This document shows positions 44,435 to 57,165 of a stretch of DNA of 64,000 nucleotides, one piece after another. The DNA comes from Camellia lanceoleosa. Taxonomy: Eukaryota; Streptophyta; Magnoliopsida; Ericales; Theaceae. Both the position numbers and the translations under genes were made by a program. Within the stretch, counting starts at the first letter, position 1. Each line of letters begins with the position of its first letter. The notes under the pieces were generated by a model. The model was not told the DNA's origin. It made no database searches and worked only from the letters and a program-made list of their open reading frames with translations. Location of the stretch: NCBI GenBank assembly GCA_025200525.1, contig CM045761.1, positions 83,338,506-83,402,505 of the forward strand. The letters are read 5' to 3'.

Positions 44435-44699
44435 GATAGGATCATATCTATTGTAATATTTTCCATGCACAAATGGTTTTTAATTTTGATGGCACTGCTT
44501 TGTTTTAAGTTTCTACTTCTTTCAATTCTACTTAACCATTACTTAGCTTGTAATGGAATTTATGGTGGCTCCGATTTTGCGTGTGTACACAATAGTAGGG
44601 AGTACTCCAAAGTGTAATGTCCAAACAGAACCCACATGTGATTGGGATCTCCTTTGAGTTGGACGCAAGTTAAAAAAGTTGTGGGAGTTGTGTAACGAT

Positions 44700-45015
44700 A
44701 AGATTTTGTTAGAGAGAAGATATATATATATACTTTTGAGAAATTACCTTATGAAAGGGTATATCACATGCATTCTTAGTTAGGGTTTTTTTTTTTTTTT
44801 TTTTTTTTTTAGTTGTGACTATTTTTATTTATTTTTAGTTATGACTTATAAGATTTTTAATTATATCATGTGGCGTTAGGTTATAATTATTTTTTATTTT
44901 TTATTTATTTTTTTAGTTATGACTAAAAAAGTATGAAGTTATCATTTTTTTTCTTTAGTTATAAGGCATTTATGATACACGCTCTTTGAAATGCGTGTAC
45001 ATAGTCTTTCCCATA
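44700..45015. mobile_element. AT-rich MITE-like stretch
   Basis: GAAAGGGTATATCACATGCATT near 44754 and the reverse complement of the right end (GAAAGACTATGTACACGCATTT, near 45008) form inverted repeats of about 22 bases. A 32-base T run and repeated TTAGTTATGACT phrases lie between. The target duplication is unclear. Confidence 0.5.
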
Positions 45016-45929
45016 ATTCTTTTTTGGATAAATTACATTGACACCCCCTCAGATTTATGTTTAATACAAATACCCTCCTCACATTCAGTGAATTACATTT
45101 CCACCTTTGAGGTTAACATTTGTATTACAGAAACCCCCCCATCGTCATATGGCCGTTAGGGCCATCAAAAGAATCTTGATGACATCAGCCAAAAAAAAGT
45201 TTAATTGACTAAATTATCCTCTGTGAGACTTGTATATCTTGTTTATAATTACCAATATATCTTAAAAAAACTCTGATGCATGTCCAATCACAACAAACAC
45301 ATCATCATTTTATTTGCATTTACATTTCATTTGCATGTAACAAATATAGTTGTTGAACAAAGGTAGCCGTTGGAAACTGCTTATAAAAGGCAAATGAATC
45401 TCAATCAAACTCATTGAGAAAAACAGAGGAACTGAAAAAAAATAAAAAAATATAAAAAATTAAATTAAAAAATTGAAGCAAAAATGATGGGTGCATTAGT
45501 TCAATATCTTCATCTTTTATTTTCACAAAGTGCATTACCCAAAGTGCTAATAACAATTAATACCCATATGACCAAAAATAAATGAGCATACATAATCATA
45601 TTCCCCTTCACAAAACACATAAGGTAACATCTTCCCAATTTAGAGAAATATATTATGTTTCCCTTTACAAGAATATATACAAAAATACACTATATTGCCC
45701 CCATTTACAAAAATAGACCATATTACCTACACAAAAATATATCGTATAATTTGTCTTGGAACATTATATTTCTTATTCCTACTCATATGGCATGCTGCAT
45801 AATTTCCAACCATCTGATACAAATAACAAGAATAAACAAAATTAGATCTATAACAAGAATATAACAACAAATAGAGTAACAATATTACAATTAATTACTA
45901 AATGAGCAATACCTGAGCCAAATACCATG

Positions 45930-47290
45930 CTCAAGACATACTTCATTGACTAGGCTGCACTCCAGGTTGCCCTCCATCCTACAAACCAAACTAAGCCTTA
46001 ACTCCCGTCAAATGGGATCAACTGTATAAATCTTTTTTCCCTAGTCGACTCCATCTGAGGCCATTTCGTTAGTCAAATTAAGGAGATTCATATCTCTATT
46101 TACTACACTAGTCCATGTCCCTCTAAGTCTATCCCTTCCCCTAACACTACCATCTACCGTCACTGTATCGCATCTCTTCACTACTGCCTCTGTTAGTCTC
46201 TGTTGTATATGACCAAACCATCTCAACCTATTCTCTCTCAACTTGTCTTCTATCGGTACTACTCCAACCCATTCTCGAATATACTTATTCCTAACTCTGT
46301 CTTTTCTAGTCTTGTCACACATCCACCATAGCATTCTCATCTCAACAGCACTCGTCTTATCTACATGTTGTTTTTTAGTTGCCCAACATTCCATCCCATA
46401 CAACATCACTTGTCCAACAGCTGTTCTATACTAGTTTATCGCACAATACTCCAGACGCACCCCTCCACTTAAGCCACCTCGCATTAATTCTATAGACCAC
46501 ATCCGTTCCAATCTCCCTAGTGATTGTGATAATCGATCGTAAATAACGAAAATGTTCATTCTTAGGTAGTTCTTGGTTCTTAATCTCCACTTTTCCTCTG
46601 CTTCCATTGTGACTGTTACTAAAATTACACTCCATATACCCTGTCATAGTTCTACTTATCCTAAATCCTTTAGATTCAAGTGCTTTTCTCCAAATCTCCA
46701 ACTTAGTGTTAAATCCTTCTCTAGTCTCATCCACTAACACGATATCATTTGGAAAAAGCATACACCATGGCACATCATCTTGAATATTGCATGTCAATTC
46801 ATCCATAATTAAAGCGAGAAGATAAGGACTTAAGGTTAATCCTTGGTGTAACCCTACAGTAGTTGCAAATTCACTCGTCTCTCTAGCAGGCGATCTAATA
46901 GTGGTCACCACACCTTCATACATATCCCTAATCACATCAATGTAACATTTTGTCACCTCATTCTTATCTAACACCCACCGGATTATATCTCAAGACACTC
47001 TATCATATGCTTTCTCAAGATCAATAGAAACCATATGAATGTCTCTTTTCTTTTCTCTATACTTTTCTATTACTCTCCTCAAAAGATAGATCACTTTTAT
47101 TGTTGACCTACCAGGCAGAAACCTAAATTGGTTCTCTAACATCTTTGTTATATCTCATAATCGATGTTTCATCACTCTCTCCTACATTTTCATTGTGTAA
47201 TACATTAACTTGATTCCTCTATAGTTGTTGCAATTCTAGACACCTCATTTATTCTTATATATCACTCTCTTCCTCCATCTTACAATGTCA
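45930..47290 (-). pseudogene. RTE-like LINE reverse transcriptase fragment
   Basis: The reverse strand encodes the C-terminal half of a non-LTR reverse transcriptase: IDLEKAYDR near 47010, then TVGLHQGLTLSPYLLALIMD near 46830, the catalytic box now MLFPNDIVLV (normally FADD, so the first Asp is lost), then GFRISRTMTGYMECNFS and a C-terminal YGMECWATKKQHVDKTSAVEMR region. This is the arrangement in plant RTE-type LINEs. Stops and at least one frame change break it. The 5' half is missing, as usual for LINE insertions. It lies downstream of the MULE transposase stop, so it probably inserted into the 3' part of the MULE. Its exact ends were not determined. Confidence 0.85.
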
Positions 47291-47895
47291 CATTAAATAA
47301 AAATATAATGACACTAAACAAGTAATGTTTCAATGCATTCAATAGTCAAGTTCAGAATCTTTGTGATACTTACATGTTGTCCCCCTACCACTGTTGAAGT
47401 AGAACCTCTACCACATGCACCTCTTCTAGTTGGAATTCCACCACTTGCACCTCTACTACTACCTGTGCAACTGCCACCAGCATCACTCCCTCTAATAGAA
47501 ACTCTCTTTCTTAGGCTTGAACCTCTTCTACTTTCTTGGCTTATTGCAATCCCACTTGTTTGCCCTGTTGTAAAAACACTTGAACCACTAATTGAGCTAG
47601 ATTTACCCTTTCTCTTCATCGGAGCCCTTTGACAAAGTCCTTTTGTTGTGCCCAATTTCTTTGCATATGGCACATTTAATAGTGTATGACCTTCTAGAAT
47701 TACTAGCTCTAGGGGCAACTTCACCAGCTTCCCTTATCCTACTATTTGGAGGCTTACCAGGCAGTCACTTAAGAATTGGAGGCTCCAAAGCTTATTCTAG
47801 AACTTCACCCCACATACTCTTGTCATGTATTGGATGAATAATATCTCCTTATGCACCGAAGAACTTATGCCTCTAATAAGCTTGATCACAAAATG

Positions 47896-50410
47896 TGTGA
47901 GACCCCTAACTTTAGTAAACCCTATTAGGTCCCCAAATTTTGAGTTATTATAATAAAGCCCTTAGTTTGTTGATTATTCGCAAATTAAACCCTAGAATCG
48001 AAAATGCATCACGGACGAACTGATACAAACCCTAATCGACCGTGGAAGCTTAGAAATCATTTCTAACACTCTAATATTAATTATTTAACTCTCAAATTTT
48101 AGATTAATTACTCTAAACCTTAACTTCCAGTTTTCACAGTTTTCGTTTGGTTATTCACCTTTAAATTCAAAGCAAGATAATACAAATCGAATTATATTTC
48201 TTAACACTAATTTATTAACTCTACACTTGAAATAGATATTTTAATTGAACCCAAGCCCTCATATTTTTTTTAAATCACATTTTGACCCCAAACTAGTATC
48301 ATTACACATACACACACACATACACTTATACATTTCTTAAATAAATAATTTTGTACACAAAATATCTTCATATATATATATATATGTATGTATATAGTCA
48401 ATAAAAATCCCCCAAAATTCCTTGCACATGGCCAGCCACCCTAGAGGAACCCTTTGTTATGTACTTTTTGGGACAAGAATGCTTGATTTCGTAAAGAATT
48501 TTGACTAAATCCCCAAATCATGGAGATATGCTTGTATTAATTTTCAATCTAGTTCTATCTTGACCAAACTAGGACTAAATCATGTTCCAATTTATAATTA
48601 ATCTTCTTGATCAACCTCCATTTCATTCCATTCCAACCAATTCCAACCAAGGTCTTTTTAGACTTTCCACCACAAATTTTTTTCTATAAATAAGACCTCT
48701 CCCCTAGCATTTTTGAACATCAAACACACCCAAACACACTTACATATTTCGGCTAGAGAGAGAGGGAGAGGAAAGGAAGAGAACCTTGGTGGAGGAGAAG
48801 GAAATGAAAGGCAAAACTTGTGCATTTTAGCAAAGCTAGTAATTGAGTAAGCCACAACACAACTCTCTCTTTCATTTTCCTTTTTCAAATACATGTTATT
48901 AGAAATTTAAAATGCTATTTTCAGATGTGTTTTAATGGTATTTTTGTGTTAAAAATGAAAAGAGTTGAACCTTGTTCTACCCTTCTTGTATTTTCTCTTA
49001 GTAGGTATAAGACTACATTTTTTCATATCAATCTCTCAAAATTTCCAAAGGCGCACCTTCACCTTAAACTTCTGAGTTTAATACATATTATTTATCTTGT
49101 TTTCATCATAAGAGAAGTGGAAAATTTCTCCTAGTTGACCTCTTTTCTCACCAACTTTCTTATTTCAAGAACTGTGCCAGAAAAATCTGTTTTGCAGCCA
49201 ACTTTCAAAAATTCTAGAAAAATGTAGAAAAATATTATGGACCTCAATTTTATTTTACAATCTTTCTTAAGGAGTTATATTTCAAGGAAAATTGGTTTCA
49301 TTGAAAAAGAGTGAGCGGTTTGTGAGACAATCCGATTTTCGTAACGAGTCGATGAATCTAGAGAGCTGGAGTATTTCTGAAATAACTAAACATTTAGAAA
49401 GGCTATTCCACTTCTAAAAAATGTTCTAAAAACTAGATAAAATTCCCTACGGAGCATAGGAAGGCCGGGCTCGGGAAAAATCTGAAATGTTCCTTTTAAT
49501 TTCAATCTTTAAGTGGTTCTGAATCTGGAAATTCTATTTCGCCTTGGTGATATAGCAGATCAGAGTTGTAGATTTTATCAAAGTAAGATTAGAGTTATTT
49601 TTGGAGACCCATGGAGCAATTTCAGATTTATACTGACGGAGTTAATTGATATGAGGTAATTTGGGTGGTATATAATATGCCTCCTTTAAATCTCTTTACA
49701 AATAGTGTTATTTTAACCACCTTCGATTTGTACTCCTCTTAATGATTATGATAAATTGATAAATTCTGTGGAATTATTCGTTGTTGATTTGTTTGATTAC
49801 TCTAGTCATTTGATGAACTTGGTGTAGTTATTCTGTGTTGGAAATGTTGATTTGTCTGGAAAAATGACATGGAAATGCTCCGTACATGGGTCGAGTGGAC
49901 TTTGTCAATATGCTCTGTACCAATAGCCCGGATAAGCAGTTGTTCTTGGATGAGCGAGGTGAGGCTGGTCACTGGTCATGTGCTAAGTAGAACCAAATAT
50001 TTGGTCCTAGATAAATTATCATATGTCGAGTTGATTTGTTTGTGCAATTTGGTAAATTGCTTGGTATCTCGAATTGAATTGTTTGTGTAATTATTGGATC
50101 CCTGTGAATTTATTCTTTGTCCGAGCTTTGTTAATCCTATTGTATTGTATACTTCCCGAATTAATTTATTTTTCTGGTGTGGAGCAAATTTAGTGGCAGT
50201 TGGAGTTGAAAAATTTAAAGGATTATTGAGTTAGAGATTTTTGGGCTCACCACTATATATTATTTTTAGAGATTTGTATAAATTATATTTTGGAGACATT
50301 TGTGTAATTATTTTGGAGACAATTTTGTATTTTTGAGGTTGTTAATTAGTTGGAGGTTTAAATTTGAGACTGAGTTGATTTATTAACGGTTCGGAAGTTG
50401 GGGTGTTACA
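47896..50410 (+). mobile_element. Solo LTR, 2515 bp, inside the MULE
   Basis: It begins TGTGAGACCCC and ends GGGGTGTTACA, so the ends are inverted repeats. The flanks are AAATG on both sides (47891-47895 and 50411-50415), a perfect 5-bp duplication. The interior has leader-like sequence (TTTCTATAAATAAGACC near 48680) on the + strand and no coding domain. The length and end style fit a chromovirus-type gypsy LTR. The ORFs at 48658, 48925 and 49869 are not supported. Confidence 0.92.
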
Positions 50411-51608
50411 AAATGTTTCAATGTTCATTCTCCTATGAGAAATACAAGCAGCTGCATGCTTGCAAGAGACTCCAGTAATGTCCTAAACTCTACAATAACA
50501 GGACCTACTTAGGAGGTTTACAATGTGTACAGTAACACCTTTCATCACTTGATATTCATCTCCACTAGCAAATGTGATCTTACACATCCTTAATTTGAAG
50601 ACAACCTCATCTAACTTCTTCCTAATGGTAGGGGTCACCAAATTTTCCCATGTAGTAGCTTTCTCAAGTCTTTTATGCAACTTTCCCATTAATTTGGTCT
50701 TAATACTTTCCAATATTGTAATGACAAGTTTCCCTCTTACATTCCCAATCCAATTGTTAAATAATTTAACCATGTTGCTGGTGGTATGGTCATTTTTCAC
50801 TCTAGGATCAAAGGTGTGTCTAACCCAAACTTCTAGTTTCAAGTCATTTAACCATTTATAGGATGGTTTTGTCACCTCTTCAATTTGCCTCATAGTTATG
50901 TTGTAATCCTTTCGAGTATATGTCTAGCTATAGCCCAAAATGATCCCTTTAGCTTCAAACCAAGAAATTTTGATTTAAAATTGTTGAACAGGTGTCTACA
51001 ACACCTCTTGTGAGTTACTTCAGGCATGACTTCCTTCAAGGCAAGTTCAATGCCCTAATACAAAATAAAAGTGAACAAAATGTTATATTATAAATGAATA
51101 AATTCATTAGACAAATTACATACTAAATTATTTCATTTCAAAATGAATAAATTTACCTTTTGGCCATCTGACATTATAGTCCATGGCTTGCTTTGAGGAC
51201 CATCATCAATAATGGTGTACAGATGGTACAAGAAGAATCTCCAACTTTCTTTGCATTCACACTCTACCGCAACATATGCTAAAAGAAATAGACCATTATC
51301 CTCATGCAAGGCCATGACAGCTAGCAAGATTCCACCATAAGGACCTTTCAAATGACACACATCCACATAAAAGGTCTACAACCATCTTTGAACCCTTTCT
51401 GAATTGCTGCAAGTGAGATGAATATCCTCTTGAACATAACTACATCTAATTTTGGAATAACTCTGTCCCTTTCAATTTTCACCAAACTCCCTGGGTTAAT
51501 CTTCATTATTTCATTTGCATACTTTGGCAACTTACTATATGATGTAGCATGATTACCCTCAATTTCATCCAATGCCTTCCTCTTCCCTCTATAAAGTTGC
51601 ATTCTTGA

Positions 51609-51812
51609 TGTAGCAATCCCGGTTTCAATCCTTCTTTCATGTTTTGCCACTTCAACTGGGCAGGTCGGGGATTGATTTTGACCCGGTCAACTTCGGGGGT
51701 CGAGCTGGCCGGTCAATTCGCCGAAAAGCAAAAATGTAAAATGCATTCAAAATTGCTTACTGGAAAGTGTAATTGACGCCCGAGCGGGGCTTTCCACGCG
51801 CGAGCCGACCTT
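51609..51812 (+). repeat. Truncated 5' LTR of the gypsy element
   Basis: TGTAGCAATCCCGGTTTC onward matches the first 200 bases of the 3' LTR at 54225 with a few differences. The match stops at CCTTGT, where the sequence jumps to polyprotein DNA. The repeated CTTGT near the junction (51808 and 51817) suggests a deletion at short homology. Confidence 0.9.
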
Positions 51813-53805
51813 GTGAGACTTGTGAAAAGTCATTCCAAGAGTTGAAGGTTAGATTAACCACTACTCCTGTGTTGATTATTCCGGAGAGAGGTTTGGGTTA
51901 TGCGGTTTATTGTGATGCCTCACGAGAGGGTTTGGGTTGTGTATTGATGCAAGAGGGGAAAGTGGTAGCCTATGACTACGTCAATTGAAAATACACGAGA
52001 AGAATTACCCTATACACGACCTAGAGCTAGCAGCTGTGATCTTTGCCTTGAAGATTTGGAGGCACTACCTTTATGGTGAAAGATTCGAGGTGTTCTCGGA
52101 TCACAAGAGTCTGAAGTATCTGTTTACACAGAAGGACTTAAATTTCAGGCAGAGAAGGTGGATGGAATTCATTGAGGACTACGGTTTCGAGTTACACTAT
52201 CATCCGGGAAAGGCCAATATTGTGGCCGATGCCCTTAGTAGGAAATCCATCAGTGATGTAGCTTGTATAGCCATCTGGGAGTGGGAGATGTTGGGTGCAC
52301 TTGGAGAGTTCGATTTACTTCTGGGCGAATCCATTGAGACTGTAGCCTTGTTTTCTGTTGTTGCGCAGCCTACACTTGTGACTCAAGTGTTAGAGGCACA
52401 GAGAGGTAACCTTGAGGTAGAATCCCTTCGAGAGAAGATCTCCAGTGGGAAAGCTGAGACGGGTTTGTCTGTGTATCTTGACTTAAGTGTGAGATACCGA
52501 GACCGTCTGTGTGTACCGGAGGCTTGCCGAGAGGAGGTACTCCGAGAGTTTCACCATTCACGTCTTGCAGTGCATCTGGGAGGCACCAAGATGTATTGTG
52601 ATTTGGGTTGCCAGTTTTGGTGGCGGGGTATGAAGAAGGATGTGGCAGTTTTCATGTCTAAGTGCCTTACTTGTCAGCAAGTGAAGGCCGAGCATCAGAG
52701 GCCAGTGGGTTTGTTGCAACCCTTGCCTATTGCCGAGTGGAAGTGGGAGCACGTCACTATGGACTTCATTGTAGGTCTTCCAAGGACTTAGCGGGGTAGT
52801 GATGCCATTTGGGTGATTGTAGACCGGTTGACTAAGTCGGCGCACTTTATCCCTATGCGCGTGGGAGATTCGGTAGATCATCTTGCTGACTTGTATATTC
52901 GGGACATAGTGAGGTTGCACGGGGTCCCAGTGACGATCGTCTCAGATAGAGATCCTCGTTTTACTGCTAGGTTGTGGCAGAGTTTGCAGAGTGCCTTGGG
53001 CACTAGATTGACCTTTAACACGGCTTATCATCGTCAGACTGACGGGCAGTCTGAGTGTACTATTCAGATCCTTGACGATATGCTTTGAGGTTGCTTTCTT
53101 GACTTTAGTGGGTCGTGGGAGAGGCACTTGTCCTTGGTGGAGTTTTCCTACAATAACAGTTTTCAGTCGAGTATCGCTATAGCACCGTTTGAGGCCTTGT
53201 ATGGCCGATCGTGTAGGTCTCCAGTTTGTTGGGCCGAGGTGGGTGATGCACCTTTGTTGGGCCCGGAGTTAGTGAGGGAAACGATGGAGAAAGTTGAGCT
53301 TATCCGTAGGAGGCTTGTTACAGCCCAGAGTCGCCAAAAGAGTTAAACTGACCGTAGGAGGAGGCCTTTGGCATTTGAGATGGGTGATTACTTTTTCCTG
53401 AAAATATCACCTAGGCGGGGTTTAATGAGGTTTGGGAAGAGTGGGAAGTTATCCCTTCGGTTTATTGGTCCCTTTGAGATCCTTGAGAGGATTGGGGAGG
53501 TTGCGTACTATTTAGCTTTACCGCCGCAGTTGTCCGGGGTACATGACGTGTTTCATGTTAGTATGCTTCGGAAGTACGAGCCGGATCCATCGCATGTATT
53601 GGATTGGACCGACTTAGAGGTTGATGAGGATGCCTCATATGAGGAGAGACCGGTTCAGGTCTTAGATAGACGAGATCAAGTCTTGCGAGGCAAGACGATA
53701 CCTTTGGTGAAGGTTTTGTGGAAACATCACGGAGTGGAAGAAGCCACTTGGGAACGTGAGTTAGATGTCCGTGAGAAATATCCGGACTTGTTTGGAAATG
53801 TTTAA
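51790..53805 (+). pseudogene. Gypsy pol remnant: RNase H, integrase, chromodomain
   Basis: It starts at the RT/RNase H boundary (SFQELKVRLTTTPVLIIP, 51830). One frameshift near 51985 separates it from RNase H (KNYPIHDLELAAVIFALKIW; FSDHKSLKYLF), then an HHCC zinc finger (CLTCQQVK, 52660) and the integrase core. The core has its acidic residues in TMDFIVGLP (52765), SDRDPRF (52945) and TDGQSE (53045). A GPF segment (RFIGPFEILERIGEVAYYLA) and a C-terminal chromodomain follow (VKVLWKHHGVEEATWE, 53735). The chromodomain would read chromatin marks and guide insertion, as in plant chromoviruses (Tekay-like). In-frame stops at 52789, 53086 and 53344 and the missing gag-protease-RT show it is dead. 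Confidence 0.92.
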
Positions 53806-54224
53806 CCATGTATTGGGAATTTTGTAATATTGTTGAACTTTAAGAGCATTATTTATGTCTTAAGTTGTAAAACATTGTATATGTTTTGGTTTATGGAGAT
53901 ATTTGGAAACTTGCCTCGAAATGGAAGTTTATTGTAACATTATATATGTTGAATGTATTGTAGAAATGGAATATATCATGAATATTGAATATGATATAGA
54001 AATGTGGAATAAATGTTGAAATTGTTGAATTTCAAGGAAAAGCATGCTAATAATGCATATTGAGTATATATTGTGAAATGTCTCTTGAATAGAGATGGAA
54101 TGACCGGTAATGGGTCGAGTTGTTAGGTAATGAATTGTAATATTGTTGAAAAAAAAAAAAAAAAAAACTTGTTTTGAAAACTTGTACTTAATTTCGGGGA
54201 TGAAATTTCCTAAGGTGGGGAGGT
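53806..54224 (+). other. 3' untranslated part and polypurine tract of the gypsy element
   Basis: Non-coding AT-rich sequence with an A run at 54150-54168. AAGGTGGGGAGG (54213-54224), directly before the LTR start, is the polypurine tract used to prime plus-strand DNA synthesis. Confidence 0.8.
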
Positions 54225-56079
54225 TGTAGCAATCCCGGTTTCAATCCTTGTTTCATGTTTTGCCACTTCAACTGGGCAGGTCGGGGATCGATTTTGACCC
54301 GGTCAACTTCGGGGGTCGAGCTGGCCGGTCAGCTCGCCGAAAAGCAAAAATGCAAAATGCATTCGAAATTGCTTACTGGAAAGTGTAATTGACGCCCGAG
54401 TGGGGCTTTCCACTCGTGAGCGGACCTTGTTATTTTAGTCTGTAAAATTAGGGTTTCATATAATTTCTTGCAGCCCCCCCTCTCTCTAAAACTCTCCAAA
54501 ATCCTGATCTAGAGCTTCTCTCTCTGGAAGTCACCTTCTCTCTTTGATTTCTCCAAATCCTTTGGCACTTAAGCCTAAGTTCTTCACCAAAGTTGGTCAT
54601 CACCTTGAGGGCTTCATTCTGTGCGGTGAAGATCGAGTTTCGACACCGTTGATTTTAGGGATTTCGTCTCATTTCTTCTTCAGAATTTAAGGTAGGGATT
54701 CCTACTCATTCTTATGTGTTTTAACATAAATGTTGAGTTATTTGTATAGATGGTTTGATTTGGGAAGCTAGGGTTGGAGATGTATAATGTTGAAAACAGG
54801 AATTTTGTTCAATTGACTCATACCTGTGTGTTTTGGGTTTAAAACGGAGATTATTGATGTTTTTGATAATATTTGAGCCTTTGGGTCAATATTGAAAAAA
54901 AAGGAAAAAATACCATGTTTGGGTATATTTGGGTCTTTACTGTAATTAATGACAATCAATATGGAAATATGAAATTGAGTTGGAAATAATGAAATCAACT
55001 CAATATGAGGTAGAATGGTGGAGTTGGATTCATTAATCACTCACTTTGAAAATGTTGAGATTATATATATATATATGTTGTAGCATTTATTTTTTGTTTA
55101 GAAATAACTGCTTTGAGCTATCGGTGGAGGATAGTCTTGATTGTTGTAGACAATGCATGATGCTTAGGCAAACTAAAACTAATCAATTGAAATGTCATCG
55201 AATATGACGGTTGGGATAATACATCGAATTTGTGTATTAAATGAACATGTATATGATGATGTTTATATACATTGTGTTGTGTGGGAGGAGATAGGGGATG
55301 TACTCCACGATTTAAGGGAAGATAAGGGATGGACTCTTAAACCGGATGCTGTTTGGGAGGAGATAGGGGATGTACTCCATTGATACAGCAAATAAGTGTA
55401 TCTATTGAAGTATTGATATAGCAAATCTGTATATCATATGTGAAGTATGGAAGCGTTTTGTTTGAGATTGATACAGCAAATATGTGTATCTATTGTGAAG
55501 TACGAAATGTTTAATTCGAGTCTTTATGTCAATTGAAATGGAAGTACTGTTGATATGAGATGTAATTTCACTTAAAAGGTATGGCCAGGTTCTGAGTCAG
55601 GATTATGAATTAAGAAATAGAAATTGTTATGAAACATGGATACATTTATCATGTAATTGAAATGGATTATGAATGGATATATGTGAGTCAAACATTTATC
55701 GAATGCTCACGTTTTAGTTATTGCTCATATTATGTTTAGCATATCTCTACTGGGCTGTTAGCTCACCCTATACGGGAATATCATTTTCAGGTGCAAGTGA
55801 GATATTACCTCCAAGGCAATAGCATGGATGGACTCTCGGGAAGCAAGAGTTTCCTAGTTATGCTTTATGTGTGCATGAGTGTTATTTGTAAAGCCAAGGG
55901 CTTAATGTGTAATGAGCGAGACTCAATTTGTGTAACCAAGCAATGTCTTGGAAAGATGAGAGCCTCTATGGCATTTAATTGCTTGTTAAACAGTGAACTC
56001 TGATATTTGAATTTATGTTGTTTCTTATATTTATTCCGCATATGAGTTATCTTTATTGCAACATTTCGGGGCATGACAA
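54225..56079 (+). repeat. 3' LTR of the gypsy element, 1855 bp
   Basis: The LTR starts TGTAGCAATCCCGG and ends GCATGACAA. Inside, GGGAGGAGATAGGGGATGTA occurs twice (near 55281 and 55353) and GATACAGCAAAT-type units recur three times. It is related to the solo LTR at 42355-44434. The ORFs in this region (54768, 55192, 55791) are not supported. Confidence 0.88.
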
Positions 56080-57165
56080 CTTGAGGCCTCTACACCATAA
56101 TTTTCAATCAACTCATTGTGCATAGTTTCAAAAATCATCCTTGGATGACCCTTGAGGGTTCTTATGGATTTTTCTTCTATCTATGTTGATGTTACTTTAG
56201 GATTCCTCTCTACTCTCACACAAGTATGGTTAGGCCCTAATGACTTAATTTTGAAAGTTAATCCATCAAGAAGGAGTGAGGCATGGATTCTCCAATTGCA
56301 TCCCCTGGAACCAACAATGAACTGTTACTTGAACTCTCTCATTCTTCAATCTCACCAATGTGAACCCTCTCTCGGTGGCATATTCCCTCAAAATAGTCCT
56401 AAAGTGGGAGACATCTTCAAACATCATTCCTTTCTCCAATGTAATTGTTTCCCTTTCTTTAATCTCAAAAATGTTTCCCTTCATAAACCTATCAACATTT
56501 ATGGCTTGTACATCCTAGTCATCACTACAATAGTTCCCTTCATTATCATTTGATTCATAATTTGACAATCCTCCAAGATCAAAACGGTTCCCCTCATCCT
56601 CATGTATTTCTTCTTCAACTTCTTCACCATTCCATTCTCCATCTTCTTCATTTGAATCAGAAACCATATAAACTTCATCTTTTCACCATCTTTACAGTCA
56701 ATATTGTTATAATCACCCTGCTCATTCTAATCCACATCACTATAATAATCCAAATCCCTAAACAAATCATCAACCATATTAGGCCTAGATTGAAAACCCA
56801 TAGCTAACCTACTACTGCTCTCATGCTGCAAAAGGCATATTAGTCTCATGGGTCTCCTCAAAGTTCATAGGGGCTAAACTGTGTGTAACGTCAAAATAAA
56901 TAGGAATTTCTTTAATTCCTACATATAATCCAAACATTCTAAGGAGATCCTAGTCATATTTGAGTTCAATCCTAACTTTTGACCTTGGTACCACACCATA
57001 TAAATCCAATGTCGTTGCATGACTTGTGGAGACATTACTTAATGCAATTTCACAACTATCAGCAATTAAATTTATATGGTTGTACTTGTTTGGGTCTATA
57101 TTTAGAATGTAACTAACAGATCCTTTATAATGAACCACTATATCATGCCTCATTTCAGTAGCCAT

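Larger units (their letters stand above)
38666..44670 (+). repeat. Segmental duplication copy B
   Basis: Collinear with copy A (19428-33640): shared upstream flank (38666-39850), leader and LRR gene (39870-42190), and downstream flank (42191-42354 and 44435-44670). Copy B lacks both small MITEs, the roughly 2.9 kb at 21302-24240, the copia element and the 721-bp hAT. It carries one insertion absent from copy A, the solo LTR at 42355-44434. Confidence 0.85.
51609..56079 (+). mobile_element. Ty3/gypsy chromovirus remnant inside the MULE transposase gene
   Basis: CTTGA lies on both sides (51604-51608 and 56080-56084), and removing the element restores the reading frame of the MULE transposase. 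The 5' LTR is truncated to about 200 bases and fused to the RNase H region. Integrase and chromodomain coding, a polypurine tract and a 1.86-kb 3' LTR follow. Gag, protease and most of RT are deleted. Confidence 0.93.
47300..57165 (-). pseudogene. MULE transposase gene, split by two LTR-element insertions
   Basis: Reading on the reverse strand, the gene starts with an ATG at 57165 (MATEMRHDIVVHYKGSVSYI), an N-terminal PB1-like region. An acidic linker follows (56900-56490), then the Mutator DNA-binding domain (MMFEDVSHFRTILREYATER near 56420). A gypsy element interrupts at 56084. Across the target duplication the frame resumes at 51608 (RMQLYRGKRKALDEIEG). The catalytic domain follows (DVCHLKGPYGGILLA near 51350, then SWRFFLYHL and IMSDGQK), after a +1 frameshift near 51370. 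An intron (51156-51055) splits it, then KEVMPEVTHKRCCRHLF and a SWIM-type segment near 50500. A solo LTR splits the gene at 50410. The CCHC-like tail (KCAICKEIGHNKRT) and Gly/Arg-rich end lie at 47870-47314. The enzyme would bind the long TIRs and cut the element out. Stops, frameshifts and insertions disable it. Confidence 0.9.

Noticed and set aside
47333..47632. 99-codon forward ORF, Pro/Leu-rich
   Set aside because: It is the antisense shadow of the Gly/Arg-rich C-terminal tail of the MULE transposase.
56266..56807. Forward ORFs at 56152-56553 and 56550-56807
   Set aside because: They are antisense shadows of the MULE DNA-binding domain and acidic linker on the reverse strand.
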